Under the pieces are notes generated by a model. It did no database searches and had not been told where the DNA came from. It saw nothing but the letters and a program-made list of their open reading frames with translations. DNA of 7,212 nt, from positions 1-7,212 of the forward strand of contig HF990520.1 of assembly GCA_000432135.1 (NCBI GenBank), read 5' to 3'. This document shows positions 1 through 6,591 of the stretch, piece by piece. The translations under genes were made by a program, and so were the position numbers. Each line of letters opens with the position of its first letter. The first letter of the stretch is position 1. This stretch comes from Firmicutes bacterium CAG:124 (GTDB lineage: Bacteria > Bacillota > Clostridia > Oscillospirales > Oscillospiraceae).

Positions 1-32
1 CCGCCGGAGGCTCGTCGAACCGCTTCGCTGGG

Positions 33-60
33 TTTGCCGGGAATCTATGGTGCCGGCAAA
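33..60. repeat. Second inverted repeat beyond the terminator
   Basis: TTTGCCGG at 33-40 is the exact reverse complement of CCGGCAAA at 53-60, with a 12-base spacer. Its right arm includes part of the T-run of the rnhA terminator. Neither strand has a T-tract directly after this stem, so it is not a standard terminator by itself. The flanking bases 1-32 show no gene or other feature that I can support. Confidence 0.5.
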
Positions 61-102
61 ACAAGCCCCTTGTCATGCGCTTCCGTAGGCATGACAAGGG
101 GC
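57..102 (-). terminator. Rho-independent terminator after rnhA
   Basis: A perfect 14-base-pair stem (65-78 with 89-102, arm GCCCCTTGTCATGC) closes a 10-base loop. On the minus strand it is followed by TTGTTTTG at 64-57. It begins 9 bases after the rnhA stop codon. The T-rich run lies only on the minus-strand side, so it should end the gyrA-rnhA transcript and not a gene coming from the left. Confidence 0.9.
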
Positions 103-111
103 AGTGTTGGT

Positions 112-555
112 CTATGAAACCTTAAATTTCCGGCTTTCCAGAACCGCCTGCTCGTCGCAGCGGTTGTTTTTTTCGTTTTCCTCGTGGCCCTTGACCCAGT
201 GATAGTGCATCTCATGCTGGCTCACGAGGCCGAGGAGCATTTCCCAGAGGTCGGGGTTCAAGGCGGGCTTTTTATCGGACTTGACCCAGCCCTTTTTCCG
301 CCAGCCCCATGCCCATCCCTTTTCCAGCGCGTCAATGACATACTTGGAATCGGAATACAGCTCCACGACGCACGGCTCGCGCAGGGCAAGCAGCGCCTGG
401 ATGACGGCGGTGAGCTCCATGCGGTTATTCGTGGTGCGCTCCTCGCCGCCGGAGATCAGCTTCTCGTGTCCGTTGTATTCCAGAATCGCGCACCAGCCGC
501 CGGGGCCGGGATTGCCGGAGCAGGCCCCGTCGGTGTAGATGGTCACCGTTTTCAT
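112..555 (-). CDS. rnhA: Ribonuclease HI
   Basis: RNase HI cleaves the RNA strand of RNA:DNA hybrids in the cytoplasm, removing R-loops and helping to clear Okazaki primers. The 147-residue product has the complete family signature. The opening strand carries YTDGACSGNPGPGG with the first catalytic Asp at 9; Glu47 follows in the NNRMEL motif, Asp69 in YSDSKYV, His124 in WVKGHEEN and Asp134 in RCDE. The Trp/Lys-rich stretch at about 78-98 is the basic protrusion (handle) of E. coli-type enzymes. There is no N-terminal hybrid-binding domain, and the length is close to the 155 residues of the E. coli protein. The ATG overlaps the gyrA stop codon by 4 bases (ATGA), and only a weak GGA-type ribosome binding site is seen inside the gyrA end, so translation probably depends on coupling to gyrA. 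It is the last gene of the unit and a terminator follows at once. Identification is essentially certain. Confidence 0.97.
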   Translation of the reverse strand: MKTVTIYTDGACSGNPGPGGWCAILEYNGHEKLISGGEERTTNNRMELTAVIQALLALREPCVVELYSDSKYVIDALEKGWAWGWRKKGWVKSDKKPALNPDLWEMLLGLVSQHEMHYHWVKGHEENEKNNRCDEQAVLESRKFKVS

Positions 556-3101
556 ACGAAATCGTTTCCATCAGGTGTGCTGATTTCCGGTTCCGGATTC
601 TGGTTCTCCGCAGGCTCTTCCGGCTCGCGGTCGACGCGGTCGACGGAAATGACGCGGCTGCCGGCTTCAAGGCGCATGAGAATGACGCCCTGCGTGTCGC
701 GGCCGTAGATGTTGATATCCGCCGCCGCCATGCGGATGAGCACACCGCCGTTTTCGATCAGCATGATATCATCCGCATCGTCCACGATCGCCACGCCCGC
801 GATTCTGCCGGTCTTGGCCGTGATGTTATAGCCCTTGAGGCCCTTGCCGCCGCGGTTCTGCGGACGGCGCTGGCCGTCCTCGCCGAGGCGCAGATAGGCT
901 TCGATCTCCGTGCGCTTGCCGTAGCCGTATTCCGTGACGGAAAGCAGCTGCTTCCCCTTCGCGGCGATTCCCGCGCCGACCACATAGTCGCCCGCGTCCA
1001 GCATCATGCCGCGCACACCGGCCGCGTCGCGGCCCATGACGCGCACGTCGTTTTCGTTGAAGCAGATGACCATGCCGTTCGCGCTTGCAAGCAGGATATC
1101 CTGCTTGCCGTCGGTCTTCATGACGGCGATCAATTCATCGCCCTCCGAGAGCGTCAGCGCGCGGATACCGGCCTTGCGCGCGGTATTGAGGCTTGCCAGC
1201 TCCAGCCGCTTGACGGTGCCGTTTCTGGTGACGAAGACGAGATAATCCTCGTCGAACTCATGCACGGTGATACCCGCCGTGACCTTCTCGCCCGGCTCAA
1301 ACGGGAGAATGTTGACCAGATTCGTGCCCTTGGCCGTGCGGCCTGCCTCCGGGATCTGATAGCCCTTGCGGCGGTGCACCTTGCCGAGGTTCGTGAAGAA
1401 GAGGATATAATCATGCGTGGAGGCGGTGAACACACCCTCTACGAAGTCCTCCTCCTTCGTCGTCATGCCCGTGACGCCTCTGCCGCCGCGCTTCTGGCTG
1501 CGGTAGGTCGAGGCGGGAACGCGCTTGCAGTAGCCCGCGTGGGAGAGCGTGAAGACGCACTGTTCTTCTTCGATCAGGTCTTCAATGTCGATCTCGTCCT
1601 CGACGTCCTGAATTTCAGTCAGGCGGTCGTCGCCGTATTTGTCGCGGATGGCAGTCAATTCGTCCTTCAGAACGCCCTTGAGCATTTCCTCGTTGGACAG
1701 CAGTTCGCGGTAATACGCAATGCGCTTTTCGAGTTCCTCATATTCCGCTTCCAGCTTCTCGCGTTCGAGTCCCTGCAAACGCTTGAGCTGCATGTCCAGC
1801 ACGACCTGCGCCTGAATTTCGGACAGATTGAACCGCTCCATCAGGCGCTCTTTTGCGTTGTCGTAGCTTTCGCGGATGGTCTTGATGACCTCGTCGATGT
1901 TGTCCTCGGCGATCAGCAGGCCCTGCAGCACGTGCTGCCGGTCGAGCGCTTTTTTGAGGTCGTACTGCGTCCGCTTTGTGATGATCTCCTCCTGGAAGGC
2001 GAGATATTCATCGAGCATATGGCGCAGGGACAGAATCTTCGGCTGCTGCTGGTTGTTGACCAGCGCAAGCATCGTCACGCCGAACGTCGTCTGCATCTGC
2101 GTCTGGGCAAACAGGCGGTTCAGAACGACCTGCGGGTTCGCGTCCTTTTTGAGTTCAATGACGACGCGCATACCGTTGCGGTCCGTCTCGTCGCGGATGT
2201 CGGAAATGCCCTCAAGGCGCTTGTCGCGCACCTGCTCGGCCATGTTGGCGATGAGCTGGCGCTTGTTGACCTGATAGGGAAGCTCGGTGACGATGATGCG
2301 CTCGCGGTTCTGGCCGAATTCCTCAAACTCCGTCCGGGCGCGGACGGTGATCTTGCCGCGGCCCGTGGCATACGCGGCGCGGATGCCGCTGCGGCCCATG
2401 ATAATGCCCTTTGTCGGGAAATCCGGACCCTTGATATAGTCCATGAGGTCTGCCAGCTCCGCCTCCGGGTTTTCCAGAATGCAGATGCAGGCGTTAATCA
2501 CCTCGGTCAGGTTGTGCGGCGGGATATTCGTCGCCATGCCGACGGCGATGCCGGACGAGCCGTTGACCAGCAGGTTCGGGAAGCGCGAGGGAAGAACGCG
2601 CGGTTCCTTTCTCGATTCGTCAAAGTTCGGATCCCACAGAACCGTTTCCTTGTCGATATCGCGCAGCATCTCGTTGCAGAGCTTCGACATACGCGCCTCG
2701 GTGTAACGATAGGCCGCAGGGGGATCGCCGTCAACGGAGCCGAAGTTGCCGTGGCCGTCGACAAGCGGATAGCGCATGGAGAAATCCTGCGCCAGACGGA
2801 CCATCGCGTCATAGACCGACGCATCGCCGTGCGGATGATACCGGCCCAGCACGTCGCCGACGCACGTTGCCGACTTCTTGAACGGCTTGTCGGAGGTCAG
2901 ACCGTCCTCGTACATGGCGTAGAGAATGCGCCGGTGGACGGGCTTCAGACCGTCGCGTACATCGGGCAGCGCACGGCCGACAATGACGGACATCGCGTAG
3001 TCGATGTACGAGCTTTTCATCTCATGCACAAGCTCCGACTGCACGATTCGCTGTTCGGGGAACATGATATCCTCGGGCTTGTAATCTTTTTTATGTGCCA
3101 T
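552..3101 (-). CDS. gyrA: DNA gyrase subunit A
   Basis: This is the breakage-reunion subunit of DNA gyrase, which with GyrB introduces negative supercoils using ATP. The product has 849 residues. The N-terminal winged-helix/tower region contains the HPHGD motif (89-93) and the catalytic tyrosine Tyr133 in AAYRYTEAR, preceded by Arg132. A coiled-coil segment lies at about 370-480. The C-terminal DNA-wrapping beta-pinwheel (about 515-820) carries the GyrA box QKRGGRG at 536-542, which separates it from ParC; a related RGGKG occurs at 750-754. The last 25 or so residues form a Glu/Pro-rich acidic tail. The position equivalent to E. coli Ser83 is Ala94, while the Asp87 equivalent is kept (Asp98). 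The ATG has a good AAAGGAG site 9 bases upstream. The gene is separated from gyrB by a repeat-bearing gap and overlaps rnhA by 4 bases. Confidence 0.98.
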   Translation of the reverse strand: MAHKKDYKPEDIMFPEQRIVQSELVHEMKSSYIDYAMSVIVGRALPDVRDGLKPVHRRILYAMYEDGLTSDKPFKKSATCVGDVLGRYHPHGDASVYDAMVRLAQDFSMRYPLVDGHGNFGSVDGDPPAAYRYTEARMSKLCNEMLRDIDKETVLWDPNFDESRKEPRVLPSRFPNLLVNGSSGIAVGMATNIPPHNLTEVINACICILENPEAELADLMDYIKGPDFPTKGIIMGRSGIRAAYATGRGKITVRARTEFEEFGQNRERIIVTELPYQVNKRQLIANMAEQVRDKRLEGISDIRDETDRNGMRVVIELKKDANPQVVLNRLFAQTQMQTTFGVTMLALVNNQQQPKILSLRHMLDEYLAFQEEIITKRTQYDLKKALDRQHVLQGLLIAEDNIDEVIKTIRESYDNAKERLMERFNLSEIQAQVVLDMQLKRLQGLEREKLEAEYEELEKRIAYYRELLSNEEMLKGVLKDELTAIRDKYGDDRLTEIQDVEDEIDIEDLIEEEQCVFTLSHAGYCKRVPASTYRSQKRGGRGVTGMTTKEEDFVEGVFTASTHDYILFFTNLGKVHRRKGYQIPEAGRTAKGTNLVNILPFEPGEKVTAGITVHEFDEDYLVFVTRNGTVKRLELASLNTARKAGIRALTLSEGDELIAVMKTDGKQDILLASANGMVICFNENDVRVMGRDAAGVRGMMLDAGDYVVGAGIAAKGKQLLSVTEYGYGKRTEIEAYLRLGEDGQRRPQNRGGKGLKGYNITAKTGRIAGVAIVDDADDIMLIENGGVLIRMAAADINIYGRDTQGVILMRLEAGSRVISVDRVDREPEEPAENQNPEPEISTPDGNDFV
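626..643. repeat. Two tandem 9-base units in the gyrA 3' end
   Basis: CGCGGTCGA is repeated exactly twice on the plus strand. In gyrA it encodes the doubled VDR-VDR at residues 820-825, the junction between the pinwheel domain and the acidic tail. The length is a multiple of three, so gain or loss of a unit would keep the frame. Confidence 0.6.
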
Positions 3102-3110
3102 TTATGCTTT

Positions 3111-3117
3111 CTCCTTT
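3111..3117 (-). promoter_or_regulatory. Ribosome binding site of gyrA
   Basis: AAAGGAG on the minus strand lies 9 bases before the gyrA ATG. Because gyrA is not overlapped by the gene before it, this site fixes the start and must recruit ribosomes independently. It sits next to the repeat hairpin. Confidence 0.85.
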
Positions 3118-3120
3118 GTA

Positions 3121-3144
3121 GGGGCGGACGACTCTGTCCGCCCC
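3121..3144. repeat. Perfect hairpin at the left end of the element
   Basis: GGGGCGGAC (3121-3129) pairs without mismatch with GTCCGCCCC (3136-3144) across a 6-base loop. In the minus-strand transcript the stem ends three bases before the gyrA ribosome binding site. No T-tract follows, so it is not a rho-independent terminator. Confidence 0.85.
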
Positions 3145-3195
3145 AGGGAAGTTGCGTGTTCAGAACTGCTTATTTACAAACAGGGCATTTATTCC

Positions 3196-3218
3196 GGGCG
3201 GACAGAGCCGTCCGTCCC
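3196..3218. repeat. Bulged hairpin at the right end of the element
   Basis: GGGCGGAC (3196-3203) pairs with GTCCG plus CCC (3210-3214 and 3216-3218), leaving one bulged base at 3215 and a 6-base loop. It is the degenerate inverted partner of the hairpin at 3121-3144. The two could also pair with each other to make one long stem across the whole element. No T-tract follows on the minus strand. Confidence 0.75.
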
Positions 3219-3239
3219 CTGCGATTTCTTCCAGACAGG

Positions 3240-5198
3240 TCAGATATCCAGATTCACGACGTATTTCGCGTTTTCCTCGATGAACTCCTTGCGCGGCTCG
3301 ACGTCCTCGCCCATGAGGACGGTGAAGATCTGGTCGGCCTGCACGGCGTCTTCGAGCGTGATGCGGCGGAGCGTGCGCGTAGTGGGGTCCATGGTCGTCT
3401 CCCACAGCTCGTGCGGGTTCATTTCGCCAAGGCCCTTGTACCGGGCAATATCGATCTTCGCGTTCGGGTTGTCCGCACGCATTTCGGCGGAGATCTGGTC
3501 ACGCTCGGGGTCGGAATACGCCACGCGCTGCGTCTTGCCGCGCGAGAGCTTGTAAAGCGGCGGGACGGCGGAATAGACGTAGCCGTGCTCGATCAGGGGC
3601 CGCATGAAGCGGAAGAAGAATGTGAGCAGGAGCGTGCGGATATGGCTGCCGTCGACGTCGGCATCGGCCATGATGATGACCTTGTGATAGCGCAGCTTGT
3701 CGAGGTTGAATTCGTCGCCGATGCCGGCGCCAAGCGCAGTGATGACCGGCTGGAGCTTGTCGTTGCCGTAGACCTTGTCGGCCCGGGCCTTTTCTACGTT
3801 CAGCATCTTGCCCCAGAGGGGAAGAATGGCCTGGAAGCGGGAATCTCTACCCTGTGTGGCCGAACCGCCTGCGGAATCACCCTCGACGATATAAAGTTCG
3901 GTGAGCGTGGGATCGGTGTCGTTGCAGTCGCGCAGCTTGTCCGGCATCTGACCGGATTCGAGGCCGGTCTTGCGGCGGATGGCCTCGCGGGCCTTCCTGG
4001 CGGCCTCGCGTGCGCGGTTGGCCATCATGGCCTTGTCGAGAATGAGTTTGCCGACGGCGGGGTTTTCCTCAAGGAATTCCGTCAGCTGCTGCGTGACGAT
4101 GTTGCTGACAAGCGTGCGCATGGAGGCGTTGCCGAGCTTGGCCTTTGTCTGGCCCTCAAACTGCGCCTCGGTCAGCTTGACGGAGACGATGGCGGTCAGA
4201 CCTTCGCGCACATCGTCGCCGGTGACCTTGTCGTCGCCCTTGATATAGCCCTTTTTGACGCCGTAGGCGTTGAGCACGTTTGTCAGCGCCCGCTTAAAGC
4301 CCTCCTCGTGCATACCGCCTTCTGGGGTATGGATATCGTTTGCAAACGAGACGATGTTGGAGTTGAACGAGTCGTTATACTGCAGCGCGACCTCCGCCGT
4401 GTCGTCTCCCTTGGAGCCGGACATGTAGATGACCTGCTCGTGGATCGGCGTTTTGTGGCGGTTGTACCAGCGGACGAATTCGCGGATACCGCCCTCGTAG
4501 CACATGGAGTCCATGCGTTCCTTTTCGGGCTTGTCGGCGGATTCGATGCGCTCGTCGCGGATGGTGATGTGCAGACCGGCGTTCAGGAACGCCTGCTCAC
4601 GCATACGGGTATGGAGCGTTTCGTAGTCATATTCCAGCGTGTCGAACATCTCGGGGTCAGGCTTGAAGGTGACCTTCGTGCCGTGCTTGTCCGTGGTGCC
4701 GATGATGCGCATTTCCTGGGTAATATGGCCGCGGGAGAATTTCATCTGATAAATTTTCCCGTCCTTGCTGACCTCGACCTCCAGCCACTCGGAAAGCGCG
4801 TTGACGACCGACGCGCCCACGCCGTGCAGACCGCCGGAGACCTTATAGCCCCCGCCGCCGAATTTGCCGCCCGCGTGCAGGACGGTATAGACGACCTCCA
4901 GCGCGGGCTTGCCGGTCTGGGCCTGAATATCGACGGGGATGCCGCGGCCATCGTCGGTGACGGTGATGGTGTTGCCCTCGTTGATGGTCACAACGACGTG
5001 CTTGCAGTATCCGGCCAGCGCCTCGTCGATCGCGTTGTCGACGATCTCATAGACCAGATGGTGCAGACCTGAGCTGCTGGTCGAGCCGATGTACATACCA
5101 GGCCGCTTTCTGACGGCCTCCAATCCCTCCAGAACCTGGATCTGACTGGCGTTGTATTCGTGTTCGGCTTCGATGATATCTTTGATTTCTTCTGTCAT
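3240..5198 (-). CDS. gyrB: DNA gyrase subunit B
   Basis: This is the ATPase and TOPRIM subunit of DNA gyrase and partner of GyrA. At 652 residues it is the short form, lacking the large TOPRIM insertion of the E. coli protein. The GHKL ATPase domain shows catalytic Glu51 and Asn55 (YEIVDNAIDEA), DDGRGIP at 82-88 and the glycine-rich lid VSGGLHGVGAS at 120-130. The transducer has QTKAKLG (350-356) with Lys352 as the likely ATP-sensing lysine. The TOPRIM domain has EGDSAGG (Glu439) and DADVDGSH (Asp512, Asp514, Asp516) for Mg2+. YKGLGEMNP and the ending KYVVNLDI favour GyrB over ParE. Lys145 and Trp462 sit where E. coli has Arg136 and Lys447, both drug-resistance positions. The ATG overlaps the remB stop (ATGA) and is served by an AAAGGAG site inside remB. 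Confidence 0.98.
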   Translation of the reverse strand: MTEEIKDIIEAEHEYNASQIQVLEGLEAVRKRPGMYIGSTSSSGLHHLVYEIVDNAIDEALAGYCKHVVVTINEGNTITVTDDGRGIPVDIQAQTGKPALEVVYTVLHAGGKFGGGGYKVSGGLHGVGASVVNALSEWLEVEVSKDGKIYQMKFSRGHITQEMRIIGTTDKHGTKVTFKPDPEMFDTLEYDYETLHTRMREQAFLNAGLHITIRDERIESADKPEKERMDSMCYEGGIREFVRWYNRHKTPIHEQVIYMSGSKGDDTAEVALQYNDSFNSNIVSFANDIHTPEGGMHEEGFKRALTNVLNAYGVKKGYIKGDDKVTGDDVREGLTAIVSVKLTEAQFEGQTKAKLGNASMRTLVSNIVTQQLTEFLEENPAVGKLILDKAMMANRAREAARKAREAIRRKTGLESGQMPDKLRDCNDTDPTLTELYIVEGDSAGGSATQGRDSRFQAILPLWGKMLNVEKARADKVYGNDKLQPVITALGAGIGDEFNLDKLRYHKVIIMADADVDGSHIRTLLLTFFFRFMRPLIEHGYVYSAVPPLYKLSRGKTQRVAYSDPERDQISAEMRADNPNAKIDIARYKGLGEMNPHELWETTMDPTTRTLRRITLEDAVQADQIFTVLMGEDVEPRKEFIEENAKYVVNLDI

Positions 5199-5482
5199 AT
5201 TGCTTCTCCTTTAGCAGAGATCGGACTGCGCTGCGCGTCCTGCATCCGTTTGAGCAGAACGGCGGCGTTATATTTTGTCAGAATGACGCGGTTTTCTCCG
5301 TATTCGCTGACGACCAGAAAGGATTTCGGCAGCTCGTCCGTCGCTTCGACGATGGCGCCGGCCCTTTGGGCCTCCGCGAGAAATTTCCGCGTCCATTTAG
5401 AGCAGCTGGTGTTGTCCAGATCAAACACGCCCACGACGGATTCCGACCGGACGGAAAAATCGCCGCCGATATTCAGGTACAT
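5195..5482 (-). CDS. remB: RemB/YaaB-type DUF370 protein
   Basis: This 95-residue protein belongs to the DUF370 family, called RemB or YaaB in Bacillus subtilis, where it is genetically linked to extracellular-matrix gene regulation. Its biochemical role is less clear than that of the DNA-binding paralogue RemA. The N-terminus MYLNIGGDFSV, then VVGVFDLDNTS, the central PKSFLVVSE and the later VILTKYNAAVLLKR fit the family as I know it, and the place between recF and gyrB is the conserved one. The Bacillus protein is about 81 residues, so this one has a longer tail ending AQRSPISAKGEAI, part of which overlaps the gyrB start. No membrane segment or signal peptide is seen. The ATG lies within the end of recF (10-base overlap) and has a strong GGGAGG site 7 bases upstream. 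The family call is secure; a role in matrix control in this organism is only inference. Confidence 0.9.
   Translation of the reverse strand: MYLNIGGDFSVRSESVVGVFDLDNTSCSKWTRKFLAEAQRAGAIVEATDELPKSFLVVSEYGENRVILTKYNAAVLLKRMQDAQRSPISAKGEAI
5206..5212 (-). promoter_or_regulatory. Ribosome binding site of gyrB, inside remB
   Basis: AAAGGAG lies 7 bases before the gyrB ATG and within the last codons of remB. It supports the chosen start and allows initiation in addition to stop-start coupling. Confidence 0.85.
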
Positions 5483-6591
5483 GACGCTTCCTCCCGGATC
5501 TGTCCGCCCTCCACAAAAATGCGTTTGCCGATATTCGTGATGCGTTCCGGCTCACAGCAGGTGATGAGCACCTGCCCGGAACGGATCTGATTGAGCACAA
5601 AATCCTGCCGCCGCGCGTCCAGCTCGGACAGCACGTCGTCCAGCAGCAGAACCGGCTCTTCGCCGGTGTCGGCGCGGAATAATTCGCGCTCGGCCAGCTT
5701 GAGACTGATAGCCGCCGTGCGGGTCTGGCCCTGCGAGCCGTAGGCCTTGACGGAGCGCTCGCCGAGAAGCGTTTCAAAATCGTCCTTGTGCGGGCCGGAC
5801 AGGCACTGGCCGGAATCCAGCTCGGCGCGGTAATGCGCCTGCTGGTGGTCGAGCAGCTGCTGAAAGATGGTCTTTTTATCCGCGAACGGGTCCGTCACGG
5901 TCGAGACGGTCTGATAGACGAGGGAAAGCTCCTCCCGGCCGCCGGAAAATTCCGCATGGTACAGCCGTGCCTGTTTGGAAAGCTCCCGCAGGAATTTTGC
6001 CCGGTAGGCGATCACGACCGCGCCGACCTGCGCCATGCGGTAGTTGAACTCCGGCAGCGGCTCCAGCAGGGAAGGGGCGTCGTGATAGTCTTTTAAAATT
6101 CTTGATTTGCTGTCGTACAGCTTCTGATATTCCGCCAGCGCCTGCGCGTAGCCGGGCCGGAGCTGGCACAGGGCGGTATCGAGAATCTTCCGTCTTCCGG
6201 AAGAGCCGCTTTTTAAGATCAGCAGATCGTCCGGACAGAACAGAACGGTCGTCAGCACGCCGGAAAGCCCGGCGGCAGACCGCTGCTTCACGCCGCCGAT
6301 GTACAGCTGACGCGGCCTCCTGCCGGAAAACAGCACGGCGCGCAGGCTCTGCTCTCTGCCGCCTGAAAACAGGGTGCAGCTTAAATCTGCAAATTCTGCG
6401 CCAAAGCGGATCAGCTCCTGATTGCGGGCGGTGCGGAAGCTTTTGCCGGTGGAGAGATAGAAGACGGACTCCAGAAGATTCGTCTTTCCCTGCGCGTTTT
6501 CGCCGACAATGAGATTCACACCGGGGTGCAGCTGGACGCTGGCCGTCTCGTAGCTCCGAAAATCGTAGAGCTGCAGGCTTTGCAGCTTCAT
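5473..6591 (-). CDS. recF: DNA replication and repair protein RecF
   Basis: RecF is an SMC/ABC-like ATPase that, with RecO and RecR, directs RecA to gapped DNA at stalled forks. The 372-residue length is normal. The N-terminus MKLQSLQLYDFRSY is typical. Walker A GENAQGKT lies at 30-37. The family motif PDDL...GRRKILD lies at 120-138, with GSSGRR where GSPxxRR is more usual. LSGPHKDD is at 264-271, the ABC signature YGSQGQTRT at 284-292 and Walker B VLLLDDVLSELD at 314-325, followed by the D-loop. The start codon overlaps the stop of the upstream S4 gene by 4 bases (ATGA), with only a modest GGAAGAG stretch as ribosome binding site, so coupling is likely. Its 3' end overlaps remB by 10 bases. 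The gene appears intact. Confidence 0.97.
   Translation of the reverse strand: MKLQSLQLYDFRSYETASVQLHPGVNLIVGENAQGKTNLLESVFYLSTGKSFRTARNQELIRFGAEFADLSCTLFSGGREQSLRAVLFSGRRPRQLYIGGVKQRSAAGLSGVLTTVLFCPDDLLILKSGSSGRRKILDTALCQLRPGYAQALAEYQKLYDSKSRILKDYHDAPSLLEPLPEFNYRMAQVGAVVIAYRAKFLRELSKQARLYHAEFSGGREELSLVYQTVSTVTDPFADKKTIFQQLLDHQQAHYRAELDSGQCLSGPHKDDFETLLGERSVKAYGSQGQTRTAAISLKLAERELFRADTGEEPVLLLDDVLSELDARRQDFVLNQIRSGQVLITCCEPERITNIGKRIFVEGGQIREEASCT
5490..5495 (-). promoter_or_regulatory. Ribosome binding site of remB, inside recF
   Basis: GGGAGG lies 7 bases before the remB ATG, within the 3' end of recF. It decides the remB start and explains the 10-base gene overlap. Confidence 0.85.

Larger units (their letters stand above)
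3118..3222. mobile_element. MITE-like element between gyrB and gyrA
   Basis: The two ends, 3118-3144 and 3195-3222, are inverted copies of each other, matching at about 24 of 28 aligned positions with one single-base gap. Each end is also a palindrome that folds into its own hairpin. The 50 bases between them are richer in A/T than the flanking genes and encode nothing I can recognise. The total is about 105 bases with no transposase, which fits a miniature inverted-repeat element or a paired REP-type repeat. I see no clear target-site duplication: the flanks are CTCCTTT on the left and GATTTCTT after the right end. From memory, GC-rich palindromes of this GGGGCGGAC type occur in intergenic DNA of gut Clostridia, but I could not check this. 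Confidence 0.6.

Noticed and set aside
184..708. A 174-codon plus-strand frame opposite rnhA and the end of gyrA
   Set aside because: Both genes beneath it are intact with complete catalytic motifs, and this product shows no family features or credible ribosome binding site.
3175..3189. A tiny upstream reading frame (Met-Pro-Cys-Leu-stop) inside the repeat element
   Set aside because: It is only four codons with a weak GGA-type site too close to the ATG, which is expected by chance.
3118..3222. A rho-independent terminator between gyrB and gyrA
   Set aside because: Both hairpins are strong, but neither is followed by a T-run on the minus strand, and gyrA needs expression. They fit a repeat element better.
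3102..3239. A separate promoter for gyrA in the gap after gyrB
   Set aside because: There are A/T-rich stretches such as TAAATA on the minus strand, but no acceptable -35 hexamer at proper spacing, so I cannot support a promoter by eye.
1260..5072. A 1270-codon open frame on the plus strand opposite gyrA and gyrB
   Set aside because: It is exactly codon-aligned antisense to both gyrase genes and runs through the intergenic repeat. Its openness is explained by avoidance of UUA, CUA and UCA codons. Its translation shows no recognisable domain and reads as low-complexity Val/Leu/Ala/Asp-rich antisense.
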